64,000 bases of DNA from Hwanghaeella sp965227365. Its GTDB lineage: Bacteria > Pseudomonadota > Alphaproteobacteria > UBA8366 > Aestuariispiraceae. Under the pieces are notes generated by a model, which was given only the letters and a program-made list of their open reading frames with translations, was not told the origin of the DNA and ran no database searches. The position numbers were made by a program, and so were the translations under genes. Location: NCBI RefSeq assembly GCF_965227365.1, contig NZ_OZ245754.1:1364001-1428000 (forward strand), read 5' to 3'. This document shows positions 52,060 through 61,714 of this stretch, piece after piece (position 1 is the stretch's first letter; each line of letters starts with the position of its first letter).

Positions 52060-52998
52060 TCAGTCGAAAACGGCGGCGATCGGGTCCGCGCGCGGGCCGT
52101 GCTTCAGAAACCGCAATTCCTCGTAAAGGACCGTGAACAGTACGGCGGTCATCGCCGCGAACAGGGCATTCAGCAGGAAACAGGAAATCAAGGGCCAGAG
52201 CCAGCGGACGGGCGTCAGCCATCCGGCCGTGACCGGCACGGCGGACAGGCCGTTGCCGATCAGGATAGAGATGAAGACAAGCAGCAAAACGGAGGCGAAG
52301 ACGACCGATATCGCCCCGAAGACACGCCAGCGATTGTTCTCCGTCAACCGCCTGCTGGCGGGCATGGCGGCGATTGCGCCGATGCCCTCGTTGCGCATGA
52401 TAGACAGGGCGGGAATGAACATTCCAATCATCCAGGCAATTGCCATGTAGAGCGCAACCGGAACGGCGATGATCATGATCAGCGCTATTTCCGTTGCGGT
52501 CCACATCATGAAGAAGCCGCCCATAATGATCATTACAACGGCGAAGACGCAGATAATTTCCGTTTCCACGATGACAACGGCGGTCCGGAAGACGAACCCG
52601 AAACCCGGCAGCAATGCTTCGCCGATGCTGCAGAACCTGCCTGTGACGAGGTATTCGCCTGCGGCCTTGGTCAGCGCCGCGGCGGTATAGAAGGATAGCA
52701 GGGGACCGATGGCGAACGTAAAGGCATAGGCGCCTGCGGCGTAACGGCCTTTGATAAGGGTCGATACCAGGTCCGATGCGTCGCCGGTGGAGACGGCGGT
52801 CATCAATTCCGAAAAGGAGGCGAATGTCGAAAACACGATGCCCAGGTGAAACGGCAATTGCGTGATCAGGGTGATCACCGCGATCCGGCCGGCATTGGCC
52901 CGCAACACGCCGATATACCGGCTCATCACCCTGCCGATGCGCAGCGATCCGCCTTGCGCGCCTTGTTCCAAGTCTCGGGCCAGGACGTCATCCGTCAT
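52060..52998 (-). CDS. Membrane paralogue 3 of 3
   Basis: A 312-residue multi-pass protein. PASRRLTENNRWRVFGAISV corresponds to the SRSxALxxGxRW segments of its neighbours, and it ends HGPRADPIAAVFD. The N-terminus is short and soluble (DDVLARDLEQGAQGG). ATG 52998 is the first Met. Divergence from the other two is greater than between them. It is likely part of the same function, possibly as subunits of one complex. Confidence 0.72.
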   Translation of the reverse strand: MTDDVLARDLEQGAQGGSLRIGRVMSRYIGVLRANAGRIAVITLITQLPFHLGIVFSTFASFSELMTAVSTGDASDLVSTLIKGRYAAGAYAFTFAIGPLLSFYTAAALTKAAGEYLVTGRFCSIGEALLPGFGFVFRTAVVIVETEIICVFAVVMIIMGGFFMMWTATEIALIMIIAVPVALYMAIAWMIGMFIPALSIMRNEGIGAIAAMPASRRLTENNRWRVFGAISVVFASVLLLVFISILIGNGLSAVPVTAGWLTPVRWLWPLISCFLLNALFAAMTAVLFTVLYEELRFLKHGPRADPIAAVFD

Positions 52999-53044
52999 CG
53001 CGCTGCCTTACATCAAATGATCCGGCATGGACGGACAGGAGGCA

Positions 53045-53500
53045 TTAGCCCGCCACTTCGACCACCAGCGTCGCGCCATCGACGGCGGTGACGCGGGCCT
53101 TGGCGCCGGCGGTGAAGTCGGAACCGTCCGTGCTGCGGGCGGACCAGGACGAGTCTTCCAGTTTCACGCGGCCCTGGCCGTTGGCGAAGGTGTCGACGAC
53201 GATCACCGTTCGGCCGATATAATGCGAGCCGCGGCGGTTGAGGGTCTCGTCATCGGATTCGGTCGGATGAGTCTTCTGCCAATAGCGGAAGGCGGCGATC
53301 GAGACGACGCTGATCACCGCGAAGATCAGCATCTGGTATTCCCAGTCGATGCCGGGATGAATCAGCAGCAGGACGCCGACCACGCCCGACGCGACCGCCA
53401 TCCACATGAAGAAGGTACCGGGGACGACGATTTCGAGCGCCAGCAGGCCGAGGCCCAACGCCCACCACCACCAGAATTCAATCTGGTCTAGCCACGCCAT
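53045..53500 (-). CDS. NfeD-family membrane protein
   Basis: A 151-residue short NfeD: three helices (FWWWWALGLGLLALEIVVPG, MWMAVASGVVGVLLLI, YQMLIFAVISVVSIAAFRYW) and a C-terminal OB-fold (IGRTVIVVDTFANGQGRVKL). It overlaps the end of the SPFH gene by 13 bp on the same strand, the usual partnership of NfeD with a stomatin-type protein. Confidence 0.9.
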   Translation of the reverse strand: MAWLDQIEFWWWWALGLGLLALEIVVPGTFFMWMAVASGVVGVLLLIHPGIDWEYQMLIFAVISVVSIAAFRYWQKTHPTESDDETLNRRGSHYIGRTVIVVDTFANGQGRVKLEDSSWSARSTDGSDFTAGAKARVTAVDGATLVVEVAG

Positions 53501-54507
53501 GGGCTGCTCCCGGGCGTGCGCGGAGAATCGTCGTCGCTATCGGTCAGGTCCAACGGGTCGCCGTCGCCGCCCTTCAGGTTCAAGGCTTCCTTTGCGAGGT
53601 CGGCGATTCCGGCGACGGAACCGATGATCGATGCGGCCTCGACCGGCATCATCAGGACCTTCTGGTTCGGCGCGGAAGCGAGTTCCTTCAGCGCTTCGGT
53701 ATATTTCAGGGCGACGAAATAGTTGATCGCCTGCACGTTGCCGCCTGCGATCGCTTTGGAGACGATGGCGGTCGCACGTGCTTCGGCCTGCGCCTCGCGC
53801 TCGCGCGCCTCGGCATCGCGGAAGGCGGCTTCGCGTCGGCCCTCGGCCTCCAGGATCGCGGCCTGCTTCTGGCCGTCGGCCTGTAGAATGGCGGATTGCT
53901 TGTCGCCCTCGGCTTCCAGGATGGTGGCGCGCTTTTCGCGTTCCGCCTTCATCTGGCGGGCCATGGCGTCGACCAGGTCGCGCGGCGGCGAGATGTCCTT
54001 GATTTCGATCCGGGTGACCTTGACGCCCCAGGGGTTGGTCGCCTGATCGACGACGGTCAGCAGCTTGCTGTTGATGGCGTCGCGTTCGGAAAGAACCTCG
54101 TCCAGATCCATGCTGCCCATCACCGTCCGTATATTGGTCATGGTCAAGTTCAGGATCGCGCGTTCCAGATTGTTGACCTCATAGGCGGCCTTGGCCGCGT
54201 TCAGGACCTGATAGAAGACCACGCCGTCGGCGGTCACCATCGCGTTGTCGCGGGTGATGACCTCCTGGCTGTCCACATCCATGACGGTTTCCCGCATGTT
54301 CACTTTCGATCCGATGCGGTCGATGATCGGGACGATGAGATTGAGGCCGGGCGGGAGCGTCTTGGTGTATTTCCCGAAGCGTTCGACGGTGTATTCCATG
54401 CCCTGGGGAACCGATTTGATTCCCATGAAGACCAGGATGATCGCCAGGATCACCGCCAGTACGACGAAGATCGCGAAACCTTCGATGGTGAAAGGCAACT
54501 GCGACAT
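53488..54507 (-). CDS. SPFH/stomatin-type (QmcA-like) membrane protein
   Basis: A 339-residue protein with an N-terminal helix (GFAIFVVLAVILAIILVFMG). The SPFH domain contains VERFGKYTKTLPPGLNLIVP and SQEVITRDNAMVTADGVVFY. A long Ala/Glu-rich coiled coil follows (AILEAEGRREAAFRDAEARE), with a disordered acidic tail. Such proteins form ring-like scaffolds in membrane microdomains. GGAGGAAG precedes ATG 54507. It is cotranscribed with the NfeD gene. Confidence 0.92.
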   Translation of the reverse strand: MSQLPFTIEGFAIFVVLAVILAIILVFMGIKSVPQGMEYTVERFGKYTKTLPPGLNLIVPIIDRIGSKVNMRETVMDVDSQEVITRDNAMVTADGVVFYQVLNAAKAAYEVNNLERAILNLTMTNIRTVMGSMDLDEVLSERDAINSKLLTVVDQATNPWGVKVTRIEIKDISPPRDLVDAMARQMKAEREKRATILEAEGDKQSAILQADGQKQAAILEAEGRREAAFRDAEAREREAQAEARATAIVSKAIAGGNVQAINYFVALKYTEALKELASAPNQKVLMMPVEAASIIGSVAGIADLAKEALNLKGGDGDPLDLTDSDDDSPRTPGSSPWRG

Positions 54508-54626
54508 CGGCTTCCTCCGGCCCGTTCAACTCAATCCGCGACAGGGCGGGAAAAACCGCCTGTACTCAGATAGATAGGGTGTATTAGCCGCCAATCCAAG
54601 CACTTATTGATTGCAAGTGTTGCGGT

Positions 54627-55697
54627 CTATTCCTGATTTTTTATGCCGGTAAGCTTGAAGAATTGCGGCGCGACGATGACCACATAGGCGATCCGGATGA
54701 CATGGTGCGAGGCCACGAAGGCGACATCCGCGCCCAGGGCGAGGGCCACCAGCGACATCTCGGCCAGGCCGCCGGGCGCATAGGCGAGGACCACCATCAA
54801 CGGGTCGAGGTCCGTCATCCAACCGATCCAGATGGCGAAAAGGGCCGTCACCATCAGCATCATGACGGTCGACCCGACCCCCACCTGAATGACGCGCAGG
54901 ATCTCCTTCGGCGGCACGCCGACGAAGCGGCAGCCAATCACCGTGCCGATGATCCATTGCGCGCCGTTGACGATTTCCAAAGGCGGTTGGGCGGCGGTGA
55001 TGCCGGCCAGATGGATCGCCGCGCTGACGATCATCGGGCCGACCAGCATTTTTGCCGGAAGGTTCAGGATCTTGGCGATCGGGTAGCCGACCACGATGCA
55101 GGACGTCAGGATCGCCATGTCCTGCAGCGGGACGTCGACGATGGAAACGCCGAATTGCGACCGGTCCGACATGTCCAGACCTTCGACCAGACGGAACCAG
55201 ATCGGAATGATGAAGACGGCGATCAGGATCCGGCTGGCATGGGTCAGGACGATCTTCTTTTCGTCCCCGCCCATCGCGGCCCCGACGATCATCATCTCGT
55301 TCAACCCGCCGGGCATGCCGGAGAAATAGGCCGTGACCGGGTCGTATCCCGCGACCTTCCGGAAATAGGGATAGGCGACCATGCCGATCACCCCGACATA
55401 GAGCGCCAGCATGGCGATGCTCACCGACCATTCGGCGATATGATCCATCATTTCCGGGCGGAAGCCGCTGCCCAGCATAACGCCCAGGATCATGATCATC
55501 GGCGGGCGCAACCGGACGGGCCCCTTCACCGGCAGGCCCAGCAGCGCGGCCAAGAGACAGAAAGTCATCGGACCCAGCATCCAGGGCAGGGGCAGGGTGG
55601 CCAGATTGGCCAGATAACCGCCGACGGCGGCGATGCTCAAAGCGAAGCCGACCGGCATCAGCTCAGACGGTTTGGGCGCGTTGAAGGATATCGCCAT
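54627..55697 (-). CDS. AbrB-family membrane protein (transporter-like)
   Basis: A 356-residue, ten-helix protein in two related halves: GPMTFCLLAALLGLPVKGPV, ILGVMLGSGFRPEMMDH and YFSGMPGGLNEMMIVGAAMG. The second half repeats as YAPGGLAEMSLVALALGADV. This GGLxEMxxxAxxxG pattern marks the AbrB/aminobenzoyl-type family, a putative regulator or transporter. It starts on the stop of the aspartoacylase-like gene (TAATG), so the two are coupled. Confidence 0.88.
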   Translation of the reverse strand: MAISFNAPKPSELMPVGFALSIAAVGGYLANLATLPLPWMLGPMTFCLLAALLGLPVKGPVRLRPPMIMILGVMLGSGFRPEMMDHIAEWSVSIAMLALYVGVIGMVAYPYFRKVAGYDPVTAYFSGMPGGLNEMMIVGAAMGGDEKKIVLTHASRILIAVFIIPIWFRLVEGLDMSDRSQFGVSIVDVPLQDMAILTSCIVVGYPIAKILNLPAKMLVGPMIVSAAIHLAGITAAQPPLEIVNGAQWIIGTVIGCRFVGVPPKEILRVIQVGVGSTVMMLMVTALFAIWIGWMTDLDPLMVVLAYAPGGLAEMSLVALALGADVAFVASHHVIRIAYVVIVAPQFFKLTGIKNQE

Positions 55698-56665
55698 TAC
55701 CGCATCACCCGGCCCAGGCGAACCGCCGTTTGTCCTTTTCGCGCGGCATGGCTGGGCATCACCAGGGCGCAGTCGTCATACGGTGTCGTAACCTCCCTGG
55801 CGCCGTCCCGGCCGATCACGGTGCCTGCCTGCGCGATCCTTTCCATGCCTTGAAACGGTTCCGTGAAGGCGAAGCTGTCGGCGGTTACCGTGACCACGTC
55901 GGTCACGCGCACGACGGTTTGCGATGGGGCGTCGACGGTCAGCCCCTGGCTTTCCAGGAAGCCGTCCTCCGCGATCCCCGCGGCCCGCAGGAAAGCCAGC
56001 AGAACCGTCCAGGCCGTGTCGGCCGTCTGGCGACGCCAATGCTGCCCGCATTCGACCAGCAGGGCGTTTCGGCTCGATCCGGGATCGCCGAAGGCGCCGT
56101 AGTCGCGCATTCTCACCCCGGCGGCATGACCGGCATCGATAACGATCGTCTGCGGATGACCGACCGACCTGGCAAGATCGGTACCCTTGTCCAACGGGCC
56201 CGCCAGCATCATGGCCGGCGACTCGCCGGACATCGAATGAATATCCAGTAGCAGATCGGTTTCGTCGATCAGCGGACGGATCGCCCGCGCGCGCACGAGT
56301 TCACGGCTTTGACGCGGCCCATCCAGGACCTCCTTCGACCACAGCCTGTTGAAATCCTCGTCCAGGTAACGGGCCTGGACCGGGTTGGCGGGGTTGAAGG
56401 TCTCATAGGCCTCGATATTCGCGAACCCCAGAAGCAATGTGCCTTTTGTCGGACGAAACCCGGTCCGGTACAGACGATCGAGCGCGATGGCGCCGCAGAT
56501 CTCGTTGCCATGGGTAAGGGCGTTGACCGTCACCGTCGGCCCCGCCGCACCGGATGTGAAACGATGGTAATAGGGAATACCGGTATTGCCGCGCCGATAG
56601 GCTGAGAGATCCGGCGCCTGCAGGTCGACTGATGTCCGGGGTGTACCTTGCTGCGTCGGGGGCAT
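55697..56665 (-). CDS. Succinylglutamate desuccinylase/aspartoacylase-family enzyme
   Basis: A 322-residue zinc hydrolase of the M14-like acylase group. The zinc site is in NALTHGNEICGAIALD and the later LLLDIHSMSGESPAM; the catalytic Glu is in LLVECGQHW. It should remove an acyl group from an N-acyl amino acid. ATG 56665 is preferred over the frame from 56773 because the family start begins there. It is coupled to an AbrB-type permease gene. Confidence 0.83.
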   Translation of the reverse strand: MPPTQQGTPRTSVDLQAPDLSAYRRGNTGIPYYHRFTSGAAGPTVTVNALTHGNEICGAIALDRLYRTGFRPTKGTLLLGFANIEAYETFNPANPVQARYLDEDFNRLWSKEVLDGPRQSRELVRARAIRPLIDETDLLLDIHSMSGESPAMMLAGPLDKGTDLARSVGHPQTIVIDAGHAAGVRMRDYGAFGDPGSSRNALLVECGQHWRRQTADTAWTVLLAFLRAAGIAEDGFLESQGLTVDAPSQTVVRVTDVVTVTADSFAFTEPFQGMERIAQAGTVIGRDGAREVTTPYDDCALVMPSHAARKGQTAVRLGRVMR

Positions 56666-56987
56666 CGGGGTTGCGGCCGGTCTTTCCGTGAAATGCCAAA
56701 AGGCGTTCTTTTTCTTGCCCGCGTGACGGTGTCGTTTCCATGACCGGAAAGGCATCGCCACGAAGTTTCGCATGAGTATAAGCCGCGCCGCCCGGTGCTG
56801 GTAGCTGTTTGACCGGACAGATGTTTTGCAGGTTCGGCACAGTCCATTGCGAGGGCCGCAAGGCGGCGCGCCCTGAGGCGGGATAAGACAGGTGTTTTGT
56901 AAAGTGGAGGCTCAACTAGAAAAGGGCCCCGGCAAAAGCCGGGGCCTAGTCACAGGGAGCACCGTGCCGGGATGAGGAACCCCGGCC
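56666..56987. other. Gap between the acylase and nrdJ genes
   Basis: No supported gene. It holds the nrdJ terminator hairpin (56925-56946) and, nearer the acylase, presumably its promoter. Frames here lack family features. Confidence 0.5.
56921..56950 (-). terminator. Terminator of nrdJ
   Basis: GGCCCCGGC and GCCGGGGCC pair perfectly (9 bp) around four bases, and on the minus strand CTTTTCT follows. It lies about 40 bp after the nrdJ stop. Confidence 0.85.
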
Positions 56988-59900
56988 CTACGAACACCCG
57001 CTCGTCGCGCCACAGGTGACGCACTTCATGCAGGTGCCGTTCCTGACGAGGGTGAAGTTTCCGCATTCCCCGCAGGAATCGCCCTCGTAACCCTTGGCTC
57101 TAGCCATGCGTACTTGATCTAATCGATCATCAACCGCGATTCGGGTCTCCTCGTCTACCTCTACGGCAACGGTCGTCTCCGTTTTTACAACTTCCACGGC
57201 GCTGGCCGTGCCGCCGGCGCCTTTGCCGCTCATGGATACGGGGGACGACCCGCCCGTTGCGGCGGTCTTGGGCGCCGATTTGCCGCCTGAATAGACCGAA
57301 AGGGAAGATTTGCGGACGAAGCCGTGCGACGCGACTTTCTGGATCGCTTCCATCGCCGCGCCGAACTCCTCCGGTGCCTGGCCTTCCTTCTCGCCGCCGC
57401 CCATGGAGTCGGGAAGCATGCCGCCCGGGGGCACATGGGCCAGATCTTCCCGCGCCAGATAGCTGATCGCCAATTCGCGGAAGATGTAATCGAGCACCGA
57501 CGTCGCCATCTTGATCGCTTCGTTGCCTTCGACCATGCCCGAGGGCTCGAACCGGGTGAAGGTATAAGCGTCGACGAATTCCTCCAGCGGCACGCCGTAT
57601 TGCAGGCCGATGGAAACCGCGATGGCGAAGTTGTTCATCAGCGACCGGAAGGCGGCGCCTTCCTTGTGCATGTCGATGAAGATCTCACCGATCGAACCGT
57701 CCTCGTATTCGCCGGTCCGCAGATAGACCTTGTGGCCGCCGACGATCGCCTTCTGGGTATAGCCCTTGCGGCGATGCGGCATCTTCCGGCGTTCGGAGAC
57801 GCGTTCGATGATCCGCTCGACGATCTTTTCCGCGATGACCGGCGCGGCGGCCGCGGCCGGCGCTTCCATCACCTCTTCCAGATCGTCCTCTTCCGCGTCG
57901 TCGAACAGGGCCGCCGAGAGGGGCTGGCTGAGCTTCGAGCCGTCGCGATACAATGCGTTCGCTTTCAGGCCCAGGCGCCAGCTCAACAGATAGGCTTCCT
58001 TGCATTCATCGACCGTCGCCGAATTCGGCATGTTGATGGTCTTGGAAATCGCGCCGGAGATGAACGGCTGCGCGGCCGCCATCATCAGGATGTGGCTGTC
58101 GGTCGACAGGAACCGCTTGCCGTTCCGCCCGCAGGGATTGGCGCAATCGAAGACCGGAAGATGTTCCGACTTCAGATGCGGCGCGCCTTCCAGGGTCATG
58201 GCCCCGCAGCAATAGACGTTCGCCTCGTCGATATCCTTCTTGCTGAAGCCCATGGCCGACAGCATGTCGAAGCTGAAATCGTCCAGCTGTTGCTGCGTGA
58301 AGCCCAGACGGTCAATGCAGAGTTCCTCGCCCAGCGTCCATTTATTGAAGGCGAATTTGATGTCGAAGGCGCTGGCCAGGGCCGTTTCCAGCTTGGCTAG
58401 GTCTTCCTCGTCGAAACCGCGCTCACGCAGGCTGTTGTGGTTGATCTTCGGCGCGTTCTTCAGCGTGCCGTTGCCGACCGCGTAACGGATGATGTCGCTG
58501 GTTTCCTTTTCGGAATAGCCCAGCGTCGACAAGGCTTCGGGAACCGTGCGGTTGATGATCTTGAAATAGCCGCCGCCGGCGAGCTTCTTGAACTTCACCA
58601 GCGCGAAGTCGGGCTCGATCCCGGTCGTGTCGCAGTCCATGACCAGACCGATCGTGCCGGTCGGCGCGATCACCGTGGACTGGGCGTTGCGGTATCCGTG
58701 TTCCTCGCCCATGCGAACCGCGTCGACCCAGGAGCGACCGGCCGCTTCGACCAGATCGGCCTGCGGGCAATTCTTGGTGTCGAGCGGAACCGGCGGGATC
58801 GACAGACCTTCGTAGCCGTCGCGGTTGCCGAGCGCCGCGTTCTTATGGTTGCGCATGACGCGCAGCATGGCGTCCGCGTTTTCCGCATGCCCCGGGAAGG
58901 GGCCAAGCTCGCCGGCCATTTCCGCGCTCGTCTTGTAGGCGACGCCGGTCATCAGGGCGGTGATGGCACCGCACAGCGCGCGGCCTTCTTCCGAGTCGTA
59001 GCTGAGGCCGGAGGCCATCAGCAGGCCGCCGATATTGGCATAGCCGAGGCCCAGGGTACGGAACTTGTAGGAAAGATCCGCGATTTCCTTGGACGGGAAC
59101 TGCGCCATCAGGACCGAGATTTCCAACGCGATGGTCCACAGGCGGACCGCATGTTCGAACATCGGAACGTCGAAGGACCCATCCTCCTTGCGGAAGGTCA
59201 TCAGGTTCAACGAGGCCAGGTTACAGGCCGTATCGTCCAGGAACATGTATTCGGAACACGGGTTGGACGCATTGATCCGACCCGAATTCGGGCAGGTATG
59301 CCATTCGTTGATGGTCGTATCGTACTGCGTGCCCGGATCGGCGCTGGCCCAGGCGGCATGCGCGATCTTTTCCCAGAGCTCGTCGGCCTTCAGCGTCTTG
59401 GTCACCTTTCCGTCCCGGCGGGAAGTGAGGTTCCAATCGTCATGCTTTTCGACCGCTTCCAGGAAGTCGTTCGTCAGTCGCACGGTATTGTTCGCGTTCT
59501 GGCCGCTGACCGTCAGATAGGCTTCCGAATCCCAGTCGGTGTCATAGGTCGGGAATTCGATGCCGGTATAACCCTGGCGCGCGAACTGGATGACGCGCTG
59601 AACATAGTTTTCCGGGATCAACGCTTTCCGGGCGGCCCGGATTTCCTGTTTCAGGACCGGGTTCACCTTCGGGTCGAAGGCGGCGTCGCCCTCGGCGCCG
59701 CCGGCGTGGCAGGCCGCCATGATCGCGTTCAGGTGTTTGGCGTGCAGCTTTGAGCCGGTGACGATGGAGGCGACCTTCTGCTCTTCCTTCACCTTCCAGT
59801 CGATGAAGTCCTCGACATCCGGATGGTCGATGTCGACGACGACCATCTTGGCGGCGCGCCGGGTGGTGCCGCCGGACTTGATGGCGCCGGCGGCGCGGTC

Positions 59901-60683
59901 GCCGATCTTCAGGAAGGACATCAGGCCGGAGGACTTGCCGCCGCCCGACAGGCGTTCGCCTTCGCCGCGGATGGCGGAGAAGTTCGTGCCGGTGCCGGAG
60001 CCGTATTTGAACAACCGCGCCTCACGCACCCAAAGGTCCATGATGCCGTTTTCATTCACCAGATCGTCCTTCACGGACTGGATGAAGCAGGCATGGGGCT
60101 GCGGATGCTCGTAGGCGGATTTCGACTTCGTCAGTTTGCCGGTGCGATAGTCGACATAGTAGTGGCCCTGGCCCGGGCCATCGATTCCATAGGCCCAGTG
60201 CAGGCCTGTGTTGAACCATTGCGGGCTGTTCGGCGCCGACATCTGCTTCGCCAGCATGTAGCGCATTTCGTCGTAATAGGCGCGGGCGTCGTCCTCGGCA
60301 TCGAAATAGCCGCCCTTCCAGCCCCAATAGGTCCAGGCGCCGGCCAGGCGGTCGAAAACCTGGGTCGCGGAGATTTCGGAGCCGAAGCGGTCTTCCTCTT
60401 CCATATCCGCCATGGCGTCTTCATCGGGAACGCGGCGGAACAGCCAGGAGGGGACATCCTTTTCCTTCACCGGCTTCGACTTGGCGGGGACGCCGGCCTT
60501 GCGGAAGTACTTCTGGGCCAGAACGTCGGCGGCGACCTGGCTCCAGGACGTTGGCACTTCGACATTTTCCAGTTTGAAAACGACCGTGCCGTCGGGATTG
60601 CGAATCTCGCTCGTCGTCAGCCGGAACTCGATACCTTCATAGGGTGACTCGCCGACTTTCGTGAAACGCCGCTCAATACGCAT
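56988..60683 (-). CDS. nrdJ: Vitamin B12-dependent ribonucleotide reductase (class II)
   Basis: A 1231-residue adenosylcobalamin-dependent reductase that makes deoxyribonucleotides with or without oxygen. MSAPNSPQWFNTGLHWAYGI, HPQPHACFIQSVKDDLV (active-site Cys) and FKYGSGTGTNFSAIRGEGER are all class II features; NPCSEYMFLDDTACNLASLN carries the conserved NPCSE loop. The C-terminal CGECGNFTLVRNGTCMKCVT is a zinc ribbon, as in long alphaproteobacterial NrdJ. ATG 60683 has GGGAGAG upstream. No partner small subunit is needed. Confidence 0.97.
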   Translation of the reverse strand: MRIERRFTKVGESPYEGIEFRLTTSEIRNPDGTVVFKLENVEVPTSWSQVAADVLAQKYFRKAGVPAKSKPVKEKDVPSWLFRRVPDEDAMADMEEEDRFGSEISATQVFDRLAGAWTYWGWKGGYFDAEDDARAYYDEMRYMLAKQMSAPNSPQWFNTGLHWAYGIDGPGQGHYYVDYRTGKLTKSKSAYEHPQPHACFIQSVKDDLVNENGIMDLWVREARLFKYGSGTGTNFSAIRGEGERLSGGGKSSGLMSFLKIGDRAAGAIKSGGTTRRAAKMVVVDIDHPDVEDFIDWKVKEEQKVASIVTGSKLHAKHLNAIMAACHAGGAEGDAAFDPKVNPVLKQEIRAARKALIPENYVQRVIQFARQGYTGIEFPTYDTDWDSEAYLTVSGQNANNTVRLTNDFLEAVEKHDDWNLTSRRDGKVTKTLKADELWEKIAHAAWASADPGTQYDTTINEWHTCPNSGRINASNPCSEYMFLDDTACNLASLNLMTFRKEDGSFDVPMFEHAVRLWTIALEISVLMAQFPSKEIADLSYKFRTLGLGYANIGGLLMASGLSYDSEEGRALCGAITALMTGVAYKTSAEMAGELGPFPGHAENADAMLRVMRNHKNAALGNRDGYEGLSIPPVPLDTKNCPQADLVEAAGRSWVDAVRMGEEHGYRNAQSTVIAPTGTIGLVMDCDTTGIEPDFALVKFKKLAGGGYFKIINRTVPEALSTLGYSEKETSDIIRYAVGNGTLKNAPKINHNSLRERGFDEEDLAKLETALASAFDIKFAFNKWTLGEELCIDRLGFTQQQLDDFSFDMLSAMGFSKKDIDEANVYCCGAMTLEGAPHLKSEHLPVFDCANPCGRNGKRFLSTDSHILMMAAAQPFISGAISKTINMPNSATVDECKEAYLLSWRLGLKANALYRDGSKLSQPLSAALFDDAEEDDLEEVMEAPAAAAAPVIAEKIVERIIERVSERRKMPHRRKGYTQKAIVGGHKVYLRTGEYEDGSIGEIFIDMHKEGAAFRSLMNNFAIAVSIGLQYGVPLEEFVDAYTFTRFEPSGMVEGNEAIKMATSVLDYIFRELAISYLAREDLAHVPPGGMLPDSMGGGEKEGQAPEEFGAAMEAIQKVASHGFVRKSSLSVYSGGKSAPKTAATGGSSPVSMSGKGAGGTASAVEVVKTETTVAVEVDEETRIAVDDRLDQVRMARAKGYEGDSCGECGNFTLVRNGTCMKCVTCGATSGCS

Positions 60684-61304
60684 GCCAGATCTCTCCCAAA
60701 TTGCCCCTGTTTCCGCCCCTGGATGGGGCCCGGTTCAGACGGAGGTGACGACCTCTTCGACCCGACCTGAACCCGGCCCGAACAGCCCCTTAAGGTGGCT
60801 GGGCGGAAAACTGTTAACCCTATCAATCACTTGTGCCGATCCACGCGATGGGGCGAACTTTTACGCTTTTGTTTCAAGCGCCGCCGCTATATCTTGTGTT
60901 GGCTCGTCGGGAAGGATACATCATCTGGATAGGCGCGCAACAGTAAATCACCCCCACCGCGGCACTTTTTTCTTGCGATAATCTTCTTCGCCAAGGAAAA
61001 CTGCGGCCTACAGCAAGTAAAGCCGAAGTAACGCGAAGAGAAACTGAATATCGGCGTGGCGGCGGTATTTGGATTCTGGTGTTGCCGCACATGGAATCGG
61101 GGCAAAATCGATCGCTTGGCGGTCGCTCCATGCGGCATTTCAGATGAATTTTCGGCCCTATATCCTGCCCGGACAGGCCGGTGCGCACTTACCTTGTCGG
61201 TGCCGCAAGCCGTAGGCGGTCCAACGAAGGCTCGGTGGCTGGACAGAGGTGGGGGCTTGGGCCATATTCGCCGCTCATTCGAGACAACGGCTTCGGATAC
61301 ACTC
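60684..61304. other. 621-bp divergent region between nrdJ and NDUFA12
   Basis: No gene is supported; frames that enter from NDUFA12 lack similarity. It includes a candidate NrdR site and an AT-richer part (60810-60900, 60940-61060) likely to hold promoters. No cobalamin riboswitch pattern was recognised. Confidence 0.5.
60887..60900 (-). promoter_or_regulatory. Candidate NrdR box before nrdJ
   Basis: On the minus strand it reads AACACAAGATATAG, close to the NrdR consensus with ACACAA and ATATA. A weaker relative lies about 60 bp nearer nrdJ (near 60820-60837). NrdR usually needs two boxes at defined spacing, and that spacing is not ideal here. Confidence 0.4.
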
Positions 61305-61667
61305 ATGGCGAACGCAATCACCCGCGTCATCACCTGGCTGAACGGCGAGCGTGTGGGCGAAGACGAATATGGAAATGTCTATTATCAGGCCCGTAAGGCG
61401 CCGGCATCCGGCCGTCGCCGGCGCTGGGTCGTCTATGCGCGCGGCGGTGACGAGGCGAGCCGGGTGCCGCCGGAGTTCCACGCCTGGCTGCACTACACGA
61501 TCAACGATCTGCCGGCCAAGGACCGCGGTAAGAAATATGCCTGGTTGCGGGACCATGCGCCGAATCCGACCGGTACCGCGGCGGCATACCGCCCGCCGGG
61601 CCACACGTTGCAGGGCGGCAAGCGTGACCATGCCACCGGCGATTACGAAGCCTGGATGCCCGAATAG
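61305..61667 (+). CDS. NDUFA12/B17.2-like complex I accessory subunit
   Basis: A 120-residue protein that starts MANAITRVITWLNGERVGED then EYGNVYYQARK. It continues RRRRWVVYARGGDEASRVPP and EFHAWLHYTINDLP, the hallmark of NADH dehydrogenase subunit NDUFA12. It is an alphaproteobacterial and mitochondrial accessory part of respiratory complex I. ATG 61305 is the family start; the frame before it (from 61056) is not similar. It lies just before mlaD-type genes, a usual alphaproteobacterial arrangement. Confidence 0.94.
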   Translation: MANAITRVITWLNGERVGEDEYGNVYYQARKAPASGRRRRWVVYARGGDEASRVPPEFHAWLHYTINDLPAKDRGKKYAWLRDHAPNPTGTAAAYRPPGHTLQGGKRDHATGDYEAWMPE

Positions 61668-61672
61668 GGAAG

Positions 61673-61692
61673 GGCCGGGCTTGGGCCCGGCC
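61673..61692. terminator. Strong hairpin between the NDUFA12 and MlaD-type genes
   Basis: GGCCGGGC and GCCCGGCC pair perfectly around TTGG right after the NDUFA12 stop. There is no T run, so an attenuator or Rho-linked end is possible. Confidence 0.4.
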
Positions 61693-61714
61693 GTTACCGG
61701 CAAACGGCGCGCAG

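Noticed and set aside
60684..61050. Cobalamin riboswitch before nrdJ
   Set aside because: I could not find the B12-box pattern in the leader; a covariance search would be decisive.
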